DNA from: JADLEX01 sp964586775 | GTDB taxonomy: Bacteria > Lernaellota > Lernaellaia > JACKCT01 | Assembly: GCA_964586775.1 (NCBI GenBank) | Contig: CAZPJD010000010.1 | Location: 1-43,647, forward strand | DNA length: 43,647 bases | Reading direction: 5' to 3' | Shown here: positions 34,671 to 41,222 of the stretch, piece after piece | Layout: each line of letters starts with the position of its first letter | Position numbering within the stretch: position 1 is the first letter of the stretch | The notes under the pieces: model-generated | Database searches by the model: none | Told to the model about the DNA's origin: nothing | The model's input: the letters and a program-made list of their open reading frames with translations, nothing else | Program-made: the position numbers and the translations under genes

Positions 34671-35689
34671 GCGGCGTTCTCGGTCGGCGGTTCGGCCGGC
34701 GTATCCGCCGCCGCTTCCACGGGTTCGGGCGGGCGTGTCGTTTGGACGAAGCGAATCGCGCCATCGAGGTCCGCGAGCTGCCCTTCGGCGTCGGGATCGA
34801 ACTTGGCGAACTTCACGAAATCCGCGGTGTCGAGCAGCTCGAAGAGCGACCGGAAACCCGCCTTGATTTCGCCGGATTCGGTCTCGGTGCGGTCGCGCAG
34901 CGCCTCGCGAAGCTGATAGGTGGTCAGAAGCGGCGCGGCGACGGCGAAACGGCGGTCGAGGTATTCGCGCAGCGCGGAGGAGATTTCGACGTAAAACGCC
35001 TTGATCTCGTCGTGCGTCGCGCGGGGAAGATCGCGCGCGGCGGCGAGGCGGGCGAGTGCCCACTCGTGAGCGGGCAGCGGCGGAATTTCGGGCTCGGGTT
35101 TTCGCCGGAAGTGCCGCCAGGCGACAATGCCCGCCACGATGGACGCGATGGCCGCGAACGCGATGGCCGCGTACATCCCCACCTGACGCAGGTCGCGCGG
35201 CACCGCGCGGGGCGGCTTGATGTCGCGAATGTCGGTCGCGTCCTCGGGGGTCACGGAGCGAACGTTCAGGATGATCGGCTCGGCGTCGAGGATGGTCTCG
35301 GCCCCATTGGCACCGGTGAAACGCACGGCGGGCGGGGGCAGTTTGTATTTGCCGACGAGGTACGACGTGATGACGTATCCCTCGGTGCGTTGCGAGCGCC
35401 CGTCGGGCAGGGTTTGCAGATCGACGCCGAGCTGCTCGCGCACGACGAGGTCGCCGAGGTTCTCCTCCAGCGCCTTCTGCTCGACCTTGTAGGCGGGGTC
35501 CCACGTGACCGTGATGCGGTAGCGGACCTCGTCGCCGACGGTGATCTGGTTGGGTTCGGCGGTGACGACGATCTCGACACCGGGAACCTTGCCCCCCGCT
35601 GGATCGTCCGCGCGCACAGGTGCCGCGAACGCCGTCGCCAGCGCGACGACGAGAGCGATCAGGGCGAGATGGGCGGACCCGATGCGCAT
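34667..35689 (-). CDS. BatD/DUF4381-like membrane protein, first gene of the bat operon
   Basis: 340 aa from the ATG at 35689; the frame continues to 35857 but the signal peptide (LALIALVVALATAFAAPVRA) sets the start. The exported part has one Ig-like domain (VVTAEPNQITVGDEVRYRIT, much like the start of BatD). One transmembrane segment follows (MYAAIAFAAIASIVAGIVAW), then a cytoplasmic helical domain beginning PLPAHEWALARLAAARDL, as in DUF4381. It thus looks like a short BatD head joined to a DUF4381-type tail. In other bat operons MoxR and DUF58 genes come first; here neither is present. Confidence 0.8.
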   Translation of the reverse strand: MRIGSAHLALIALVVALATAFAAPVRADDPAGGKVPGVEIVVTAEPNQITVGDEVRYRITVTWDPAYKVEQKALEENLGDLVVREQLGVDLQTLPDGRSQRTEGYVITSYLVGKYKLPPPAVRFTGANGAETILDAEPIILNVRSVTPEDATDIRDIKPPRAVPRDLRQVGMYAAIAFAAIASIVAGIVAWRHFRRKPEPEIPPLPAHEWALARLAAARDLPRATHDEIKAFYVEISSALREYLDRRFAVAAPLLTTYQLREALRDRTETESGEIKAGFRSLFELLDTADFVKFAKFDPDAEGQLADLDGAIRFVQTTRPPEPVEAAADTPAEPPTENAA

Positions 35690-35771
35690 GGGCTCACGAC
35701 ACGAAAAAGCCCCCCATACGACATCCGCCGTGCGTTCCGGTTTCCGGTCGCGGCTCATGAGAGGCGGACGA

Positions 35772-35800
35772 AATCTAACGCACTCCCCACGGGCTGTCCA
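35772..35800 (-). promoter_or_regulatory. Predicted promoter of the bat operon
   Basis: Read on the minus strand: TGGACA (35800-35795), 17-nt spacer, TAGATT (35777-35772). The -35 matches 5 of 6 and the -10 4 of 6. The first codon lies 83 nt beyond the -10. The 12 nt GCGTTAGATTTC around the -10 are identical to the -10 region before the Asp-rich gene at 40359-40370. Confidence 0.55.
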
Positions 35801-35849
35801 TGCGATCAGGCCACGCGGGGGGAAGGGGAGGGGAAAGGGAAGGGGATGA

Positions 35850-35878
35850 AACAACAAACCCCGGGTTGCCCCGGGGTT
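35850..35878 (-). terminator. Rho-independent terminator of the F0 operon
   Basis: Perfect 9-bp stem (AACCCCGGG with CCCGGGGTT, 35857-35865 and 35870-35878) and a 4-nt loop that reads GCAA on the minus strand, a GNRA tetraloop. It is followed on that strand by TTTGTTGTTT. It lies 22 nt past the atpE stop. Confidence 0.88.
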
Positions 35879-35900
35879 CGTCGATCGATCGTCCGTTCGT

Positions 35901-36215
35901 TTAGAGCTTGAAGACGAGCAGGAACGAAATGACGAGCGCGTAGATGACCAGCGACTCGATCAGCGCGAGGCTCAGGATGAGCGGCGTGAAGAGTTTCTGG
36001 GCGGCGGCGGGGTTGCGCGCGATGCCTTCGAGGGCGGCCGCGGCCGCGCGGCCCTGGCCGAACGCGCCGCCGAACGCCGCGACCGCGATGCCGAAACCGG
36101 CCGCGAGCGCTACGTTCTTTTTCACGTCGTCGGACAGGCCCTGGGCAAAGGCCGTCGTCGCCATCGCGAACGTGAAGAGCACGAACAGGGTCAGAGTGAG
36201 CATTCTCTTATTCAT
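35901..36215 (-). CDS. atpE: F0F1 ATP synthase subunit c, Na+-type residues
   Basis: 104 aa; two membrane helices form the rotor ring subunit. A hydrophobic N-terminal leader (residues 5-24, ending TTAFAQG) looks like a cleavable signal and precedes the usual hairpin. The polar loop is ALEGIARNPAA. The ion-binding carboxylate is Glu87 in LIESLVIYALV. Residues Gln54, Glu87, Ser88 and Tyr92 stand at the same spacing as Gln32, Glu65, Ser66 and Tyr70 of the Na+-binding Ilyobacter ring; the Thr67 position is Leu. AGGAGG lies 7 nt before the ATG, among the best ribosome sites here, as expected for the most abundant subunit. Ends the operon before a terminator. Confidence 0.95.
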   Translation of the reverse strand: MNKRMLTLTLFVLFTFAMATTAFAQGLSDDVKKNVALAAGFGIAVAAFGGAFGQGRAAAAALEGIARNPAAAQKLFTPLILSLALIESLVIYALVISFLLVFKL

Positions 36216-36281
36216 ATCGAAACCTCCTGGTAATCCATGGCAAGACGAACCGTTGCCCTTGTTCCCGTGAAAAACCCGTTT

Positions 36282-37109
36282 CTAGTGGTCGTGGGCCGTC
36301 GCCAGCGACAGGTAGACCATCGTCAGCATCACGAACACCAGCATCTGCACAAAACATACGAGCGTTCCCAGCACGTAAAGCGGCAGCGGGAACAGCAGCG
36401 GCCACGCGATGCCCAGCCCGACCATGAACACGGCGAAGATCGTGTGATCGCCGGTCATGTTTCCAAAAAGACGCAGCGAGAGAGACAGCGGGCGGGCGAC
36501 GTGGCTGATGAGCTCGATCGGCACCATGATCGGCGCCATGATCCAGCGGAGATTGCCTTCGAGGGGTCCTAAAAAGTGCGCGGCGTATTTGGCCGGGCCG
36601 TGCGCCTTGATGCCGTAATAGTTGTAGGCGATGAAGACGACCAGCGCGAGCGCCGCGGTGGTGTTGAGGTTCGAGGTGGCGAGCACCGACGCGGGGGTCA
36701 GCCCCGAGAAGTTCGTCAGCAGGATGACGAAGGCCAGCGAGCAGATCAGGGTGATGTACTGCCTGCCGTGGTGGCCGACGATCTCTTCGAGCAGGTTCAG
36801 CATCATGCCGATCAGGGACTCGTAGATGTTGGCCAAAGAAAAATTGGGCGACGGGGCGATGTCGCCCGTCTTGAGCTTTTCTTTGTAGCGGTTGCCGACC
36901 ACGAGGCCCGAGACGGCCAGGAAGAGCGCCACGAAGGTGAACCAGACGACGTGGGCGAGGTCGGCCTCGATGTGGAACGCGGCGCGAAGGGCGTCGTTGA
37001 TCGGGTTGACCCAGGACCACGTGTGCATGTCGCCCGCGGCAAACGCGACCCCCGCGGACATCCCCCACACCACCAGCGCCAAAATGGCGATACGCATTGC
37101 GATTTTCAT
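36282..37109 (-). CDS. atpB: F0F1 ATP synthase subunit a
   Basis: 275 aa, stator channel subunit. The essential Arg is in RPLSLSLRLFGNMTGDH, and the C-terminal helices are typical (PLPLYVLGTLVCFVQMLVFVML). A hydrophobic, signal-like N-terminus (MRIAILALVVWGMSAGVAFA) precedes the first functional helix. The start codon overlaps the stop of the upstream subunit I gene (ATGA, 37106-37109). The b, delta and F1 genes are not in the window, so F0 and F1 are split, as in many deltaproteobacteria. Confidence 0.97.
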   Translation of the reverse strand: MKIAMRIAILALVVWGMSAGVAFAAGDMHTWSWVNPINDALRAAFHIEADLAHVVWFTFVALFLAVSGLVVGNRYKEKLKTGDIAPSPNFSLANIYESLIGMMLNLLEEIVGHHGRQYITLICSLAFVILLTNFSGLTPASVLATSNLNTTAALALVVFIAYNYYGIKAHGPAKYAAHFLGPLEGNLRWIMAPIMVPIELISHVARPLSLSLRLFGNMTGDHTIFAVFMVGLGIAWPLLFPLPLYVLGTLVCFVQMLVFVMLTMVYLSLATAHDH

Positions 37110-37528
37110 GACCCCAACCCCGAACGATCCGATCCGTCGGCGTCCTTCGCGGATCCGGCGGGCGAGGCCGTTCCCGTCAGGAACGGAACCGCCACCACCG
37201 AAATGAGAAGGCTCAAGGTCCCGGCCGCGAAGGCCGCGAGATTAAACCACCCGCTTGTCACGATGACCCACAGCAGCCCGGCGAGGATCACGAATTTCGG
37301 CACCAGGATCGCGAAATACGCCGGTTTGAGGTTCTCGGGATCGCGAAAGACGCGTCCGACGACGCCTCGTAATACACGAAAGTTTCCCAAAGCGAAAGCC
37401 CCACCCGCGGCCACGCCAGCCAGCACGCGCGCGTCGCGCCACGCGATGGAAAGGGCCGTCATCGCGAGCCATGAAACGAACGCGACGCGCTCGATATTCG
37501 TCAGGGTGTCGGCGTTTTTGTCGATCAT
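37106..37528 (-). CDS. atpI: ATP synthase subunit I (AtpI-like)
   Basis: 140 aa from the ATG at 37528; earlier starts in frame lie inside atpZ. Four hydrophobic segments (VAFVSWLAMTALSIAW, VLAGVAAGGAFALGNF, YFAILVPKFVILAGLLWVIV, NLAAFAAGTLSLLISVVAVPFL) fit the ATP-synthase I chain family, which helps assemble the c ring. Overlaps by ATGA at both ends. Confidence 0.82.
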   Translation of the reverse strand: MIDKNADTLTNIERVAFVSWLAMTALSIAWRDARVLAGVAAGGAFALGNFRVLRGVVGRVFRDPENLKPAYFAILVPKFVILAGLLWVIVTSGWFNLAAFAAGTLSLLISVVAVPFLTGTASPAGSAKDADGSDRSGLGS

Positions 37529-37773
37529 GTCCGCCCGTTTCCATCCATCGCCGCGATGTCGGCTTTCGCCGCCCGATACACGCGCCAACCCGCCATCCCC
37601 GCCGCGCCAAGGCCAAAGAGCGCGCCCAGAATCGTCAGCCACGGATCGCAGTCGAAACGACCGTCGAGCCAGCGCCCGGCGAAGAGCCCGATCGCGACCG
37701 AGATGCCCATTTCGAGGCCCACGGCGCCGAAACGCCCCGAATCGCGGATGAGTTTGCGGACTTCGGGTTCCAT
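37525..37773 (-). CDS. atpZ: AtpZ-like small membrane protein of the F0 operon
   Basis: 82 aa with two membrane segments (MGISVAIGLFAGRWLDG and LTILGALFGLGAAGMAGWRVY), the AtpZ/AtpQ family found ahead of atpI and atpB. First gene of the operon. No Shine-Dalgarno sequence is visible, because the 12 nt before its ATG border the REP-like repeat; on the minus strand they read AATTAATGTAG. Overlaps atpI by ATGA. Confidence 0.82.
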   Translation of the reverse strand: MEPEVRKLIRDSGRFGAVGLEMGISVAIGLFAGRWLDGRFDCDPWLTILGALFGLGAAGMAGWRVYRAAKADIAAMDGNGRT

Positions 37774-37783
37774 CTACATTAAT

Positions 37784-37871
37784 TGGGGACAGTCACCGGT
37801 TTTCACCACCGACGCCGAACCGAAAACCCGTGACTGTCCCTCTTTAAAAATGGGTGACTGTCCCTCATTAA
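37784..37871. repeat. REP-like inverted repeat (GGGACAGTCACC units)
   Basis: Three units. Arm 1 (37786-37804, GGGACAGTCACCGGTTTTC) pairs with arm 2 (37822-37840) with one mismatch over 19 bp around a 17-nt loop. A third unit (37853-37871, GGTGACTGTCCCTCATTAA) is a near-exact inverse of the left end (TTAATTGGGGACAGTCACC, 37779-37797). Such GGGGACAGTCACC palindromes are scattered in many genomes and resemble elements moved by REP-associated tyrosine transposases. Here it fills the gap between atpZ and the lipoprotein gene and provides that gene's TAA stop (37868-37870). Confidence 0.75.
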
Positions 37872-38659
37872 ATGCGCTCGACCTTCAGGTTCCCTTCGAG
37901 GCTCATGACCTCGTCGTAGTAATGCCGATACGGCTCGGGGATCTTGTCCTTGATCGCTTTGAGCGCCGCAGCGTGCTTCAGGAACTCGGCGCGGTGCGTC
38001 GCCGCCGTCTTCACCGAGTTCTCGATGCGCACCCAACTGTCCTTCGCCATTTCGTCGCGCTTGTTCTCGATTGCGATCTCGACGAGCCGCTTCTCGTAGC
38101 GGGCCATCTCGGCGAAGTCCTTGTACGACTGAAAATGGTAGCGCGCCGCGTGGTAGCTCTCGGTCATCACGCGCCCCGCGTCGGACTTCGCCGCCGCGAG
38201 CCCCGCCTTGACGTTCTCGCGATACTCCTTCTCCGAACGATCGTTCAGCTCCACCGTTCGCCGGAGCGCTTCCATATAGAAACGTACCGCGGACGGCTCG
38301 TCCTTGAGCCCCCGGTAGTCGTCGCCGATGCGCATGCAATAAAACGCCGCCGTTCGCGCGAGGCACTGATCGCTGTTTCTCGCGACCTCCTCGTCGCAGC
38401 GGGTGAGCTCGAGTTCGTGATCGCTCAGCATCTTGCGCACCGCATCTTCCGACTCGATGTACATCACGGCGCGATTCGACGCCTCGTCGATCGCCCGTTC
38501 TTCGTCGGTGGCCAATGTGTAGGGCGGTTTGGGCGGCTCGGCGGTCTTTGGCGGCGCGGGGGTCGGCGCGACCGGCGTGGTCACAGCCGCCGTTTCCGGT
38601 TTATCGCACGCGACCGCGAGCAGGGCCGCGAAAAGGATCAGAATCAACGTCCAGCGCAT
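37868..38659 (-). CDS. Predicted lipoprotein, helical
   Basis: 263 aa from the ATG at 38659; the open frame reaches 39946 but overlaps the nfu gene and its leader. Signal peptide with lipobox-like AVAC (Cys18), a Pro/Thr/Ala linker (about 20-50), then a helical domain to the end, rich in charged residues, with two Cys (RCDEEV, DQCLART) that could form a disulfide. No family recognised. The stop codon is inside the REP-like repeat, so the original end may have been changed by that insertion. Confidence 0.75.
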   Translation of the reverse strand: MRWTLILILFAALLAVACDKPETAAVTTPVAPTPAPPKTAEPPKPPYTLATDEERAIDEASNRAVMYIESEDAVRKMLSDHELELTRCDEEVARNSDQCLARTAAFYCMRIGDDYRGLKDEPSAVRFYMEALRRTVELNDRSEKEYRENVKAGLAAAKSDAGRVMTESYHAARYHFQSYKDFAEMARYEKRLVEIAIENKRDEMAKDSWVRIENSVKTAATHRAEFLKHAAALKAIKDKIPEPYRHYYDEVMSLEGNLKVERI

Positions 38660-38977
38660 GGTGGTTCCCCAGACTTCGCCCGATGTCCGCGCGCAGCGGA
38701 TTTCCGCGCGCAGCATAGGGACGGGCCACGCGCGGGTCAAACCGCAAACGATCACACGCGATTCATTTCCCGGTGAGTGACTCCCCGGAATCGGAAAGAA
38801 GTCTTTCGATCGTCCTGTCTTCCTCAAGGCAGGGTTTGCGTTGAAATTTCGCGAAAATTTGAGCAAGGTCATGTCGCGCCCGGCCCCGTTGTGTTGGGAT
38901 GACGCGGGGACGGGAATCGAGCCACCAAGTCCGCCCGATCTTCTCAGGGGAGTCGGGCGATTTCGAGGAGCAAGCGC
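38660..38977. other. 318-nt divergent intergenic region between the lipoprotein and nfu genes
   Basis: Holds the lipoprotein promoter (38712-38740), two 12-bp direct repeats TCCGCGCGCAGC (38686-38697 and 38703-38714) and a near-palindrome AAATTTCGCGAAAATTT (38844-38860). No further gene is seen. Confidence 0.5.
38712..38740 (-). promoter_or_regulatory. Predicted sigma70-type promoter of the lipoprotein gene
   Basis: Read on the minus strand: TTGACC (38740-38735), 17-nt spacer, TATGCT (38717-38712). The predicted start near 38705 lies within one of two 12-bp direct repeats (38686-38697 and 38703-38714, 17 nt apart), a plausible operator. Confidence 0.6.
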
Positions 38978-39499
38978 ATGTCGAACGAAGACCGCCGCGA
39001 ACGCGCGGAATTTCTGATCGAAAAAAACATCGCTCCCGGGCTGGCGAAGCATCAGGGGCAGGTCAAGGTCGTCTCCTTCGAGGACGGCAAGCTCTACGTG
39101 AAAGTGCGTGGCCAGATGCCCGGCGACGTGGTGCGCCGCGCGATCTGGGGCATGCTCAAGAACGCCGCACCCGGCGAGTACTCCGAAGTGCTCGACGCGC
39201 CTGACGATGGCGCCGCGCCGGTCAAGACCGCGCACGACGAGGAGCGCCTCGGGAAGCTGCGCGAGGTCTTCGACGAGCAGATCAACCCCGCGCTGGCGTC
39301 GCACGGCGGCTTCGCGGAGGTCGTCGATCTCTACGACAATCAGCTCTTCATCCGCGTCGGCGGTGGCTGCCAGGGTTGCTCCAGTTCGATGACGACGGTG
39401 AAGCGCGGCATCGAGGGTCTCGTGCGGCAGATGTATCCCGAGATCCTCGTCGTCGACACCACCGACCATACCGCGGGGATGAACCCCTATTATCGCTAA
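38978..39499 (+). CDS. Nfu-type iron-sulfur scaffold/carrier protein with tandem NifU-like domains
   Basis: 173 aa. The C-terminal half is a NifU C-terminal domain with the cluster-binding CxxC (Cys131, Cys134 in VGGGCQGCSSSM). The N-terminal half (about 5-75) looks like a second, degenerate copy without the Cys pair. It would bind and pass on a 4Fe-4S cluster, in the cytoplasm. GAGGAG lies 8 nt before the ATG. A near-palindrome at 38844-38860 lies in its upstream region and could be an operator. Confidence 0.88.
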   Translation: MSNEDRRERAEFLIEKNIAPGLAKHQGQVKVVSFEDGKLYVKVRGQMPGDVVRRAIWGMLKNAAPGEYSEVLDAPDDGAAPVKTAHDEERLGKLREVFDEQINPALASHGGFAEVVDLYDNQLFIRVGGGCQGCSSSMTTVKRGIEGLVRQMYPEILVVDTTDHTAGMNPYYR

Positions 39500-39571
39500 T
39501 CCGGAGCGGCGCGACAGGGCATGGGGATTTTCGGAATTCGGACACAGGATGGACCCGTGCCCACCGCGGTC

Positions 39572-39600
39572 GTGACGCCCGCGCCCGAATCCGCTAGCAT
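39572..39600 (+). promoter_or_regulatory. Possible promoter of the V4R gene
   Basis: GTGACG (39572-39577), 17-nt spacer, TAGCAT (39595-39600), each matching 4 of 6 consensus bases; about 50 nt before the start codon. Confidence 0.35.
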
Positions 39601-39652
39601 TTGAATAATCCCGCGCGTCCTCCGGCCGAAAACCTGCGGGATGGGATTCGTC

Positions 39653-40267
39653 ATGAAGGCGTCCGACTTCGACATCACCAAGAAACTGCGCTTCAACACC
39701 GACACGGGCATCACCACGCTCGGCGACCAGCGCGTGCTGATCCTCGACGCCGATGCGGTGGGCCTGTTGCGTCAGGATCTCATCACCGAAATCGGCGTCG
39801 ACCGGGCGCGTCGCGTGCTGCTCAAATTCGGCTACCAAAACGGATTCGCCGACTTCATGCAGATGAAGATCGCGCACCGCTACGAAAACGAAACGGAGCT
39901 GCTGGCGTCGGGCCCCGTGATCCACACGTGGGAGGGGATCGTGCACGCCGCGCCCACCGAGCTTCGTTTCGACCGGGAGCGCGGCGAGTTCTTTTTCACG
40001 GGCGTGTGGAGCAATTCATTCGAGGCCGAACAGCACCTGCGTTACAACATCACGTCACCCTCGCCGGTGTGCTGGACGCTGATGGGCTACGCGTCGGGCT
40101 GGTGCACGGCGTTTTTCGGCCGGCCGTTGCTCGCCATCGAGCCGGTGTGCGTGGGCATGGGACACAGCCACTGCGAGTGGAAGATCCAGCCGCCGCTTGC
40201 ATGGGGAGAAGCCGCTACCCCCTACTTCGATGCCCTGAAAGGGTTCTGGACCGCGCGAACGGCGTGA
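39653..40267 (+). CDS. Standalone XylR_N / V4R-domain protein
   Basis: 204 aa from the ATG at 39653, preferred because GGGA lies 6 nt upstream; an ATG at 39641 is in frame but has its purines touching it. The N-terminal part matches the XylR_N ligand-sensing region (GYQNGFADFMQMKIAHRYEN, VIHTWEGIVHA, SFEAEQHLRYN) and the end matches V4R (PVCWTLMGYASGWCTAFFG, EPVCVGMGHSHCEWKI). In XylR/DmpR these precede an AAA+ sigma54-activator domain and a DNA-binding domain. Both are missing here, with no truncation visible, so it is a ligand-binding protein acting through a partner. Confidence 0.85.
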   Translation: MKASDFDITKKLRFNTDTGITTLGDQRVLILDADAVGLLRQDLITEIGVDRARRVLLKFGYQNGFADFMQMKIAHRYENETELLASGPVIHTWEGIVHAAPTELRFDRERGEFFFTGVWSNSFEAEQHLRYNITSPSPVCWTLMGYASGWCTAFFGRPLLAIEPVCVGMGHSHCEWKIQPPLAWGEAATPYFDALKGFWTARTA

Positions 40268-40339
40268 TGGAAATTCCGGGCTTGAACCGTGGCCCGGCGA
40301 ATCCATTCGCCTGAAAAACGCCAAGTTCTCCAAAGAGAC

Positions 40340-40368
40340 TTGATTTTTCCCGCGCTGGGCGTTAGATT
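40340..40368 (+). promoter_or_regulatory. Predicted promoter of the Asp-rich protein gene
   Basis: TTGATT (40340-40345), 17-nt spacer, TAGATT (40363-40368). The -10 block GCGTTAGATTTC (40359-40370) is identical to that of the bat operon promoter. The leader to the ATG is about 80 nt. Confidence 0.5.
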
Positions 40369-40440
40369 TCTCCGCTGATAGTTCCGTGAATAAGCTTTCC
40401 GCCGCAACAGGCGTGGGCGGAGTGCTGGATATCGCGGCCT

Positions 40441-40448
40441 TAAGGAGG
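40441..40448 (+). promoter_or_regulatory. Consensus Shine-Dalgarno site of the Asp-rich protein gene
   Basis: TAAGGAGG, full complement of the 16S rRNA tail, 7 nt before the ATG at 40456. It is the strongest ribosome site in the window and suggests high translation. Confidence 0.85.
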
Positions 40449-40455
40449 ATGCAGT

Positions 40456-41196
40456 ATGACCCGTTTGACCCTTTTCTCCCTGATCCTGGCGATGCTTTTC
40501 GCCATGCCGGTCGTTGCCCACGCGCAGGACGACGACACGGATGACGACACCGACGACGACACCGACGATGATGCCGATGACGACGCCGATGACGACACCG
40601 ACGACGACACCGACGATGACACGGACGACGACGCGGACGACGATGTGCAGGATGACGATGCCGATGACGACGCCGCCGGATTCGACGGCACGCTCGACTT
40701 CTCGTCCCCCGATGCGCTGAATCCGAACGAGGAAATGAGCTTCGAGTTTACGGTCACGAACACGACGCCGACCGAAGCCGAAGGCGACCACTGGATCTAC
40801 CTCGTCGAGATCTACATGCCGAGCGCGGACTATGCGGTGAACGGCGACCTGAGCGCCCCGGACGCCCTCCACGACGGCGAGTGGAGCGCCGAGCTGCTGA
40901 CCGGGACCGACAACCAGGGCATCAGCTGGATGCACTCGAATGTCGTGACCTCGGCCGCTTACGGCGACATCAAAGAGGGTGAGTTCCTCGACTTCGCGTT
41001 CAACGCGACGGTCGATGCGGACGCCACCGACGGCTTCGACTTCCGCCTCGTTTCGCAGAATGACGACTTCGTCACCGGCACCGCCTACATCGGCGAGAAC
41101 GGCGGCGACGACGACAGCGGCGACGACGATGCGACCGGCGACGACGATGCGACCGGCGACGACGACGATGACGACGACGACGGCTGCGGCTGCTAA
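40456..41196 (+). CDS. Exported Asp-rich repeat protein with Gly-Cys-Gly-Cys C-terminus
   Basis: 246 aa. A clear signal peptide (LFSLILAMLFAMPVVAHA, cleavage before Gln24) is followed at once by twelve DDDT/DDDA/DDDV units (residues 25-73). A central ordered domain (about 75-215) is beta-rich, with FEFTVTNTTP and HWIYLVEIYMP, like an extracellular adhesion or NEAT/DUF11-type beta-sandwich, but not assigned. The tail is Asp-rich again (GDDDATG units) and ends DDDDGCGC exactly at the stop. No membrane segment follows the tail, unlike MYXO-CTERM or similar sorting signals. Strong ribosome site, own promoter and terminator point to a well expressed, single-gene unit. Function unknown; calcium binding is a guess from the acidity. 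Confidence 0.9.
   Translation: MTRLTLFSLILAMLFAMPVVAHAQDDDTDDDTDDDTDDDADDDADDDTDDDTDDDTDDDADDDVQDDDADDDAAGFDGTLDFSSPDALNPNEEMSFEFTVTNTTPTEAEGDHWIYLVEIYMPSADYAVNGDLSAPDALHDGEWSAELLTGTDNQGISWMHSNVVTSAAYGDIKEGEFLDFAFNATVDADATDGFDFRLVSQNDDFVTGTAYIGENGGDDDSGDDDATGDDDATGDDDDDDDDGCGC
40528..40674 (+). repeat. In-frame 12-bp tandem repeats coding for DDD(T/A/V)
   Basis: Twelve units of 12 bp, with one CAG codon between units 10 and 11. Units differ mostly at third positions (GAC/GAT, ACC/ACG, GCC/GCG), so the protein repeat is kept while the DNA has drifted. This points to selection on the protein rather than recent expansion. Confidence 0.85.
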
Positions 41197-41222
41197 GTCC
41201 GAATCGTAACCGACGAAAATCG

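Noticed and set aside
40528..40680. Tandem repeats considered as a CRISPR array or satellite
   Set aside because: 12-bp units in frame inside a gene with a signal peptide; no spacers.
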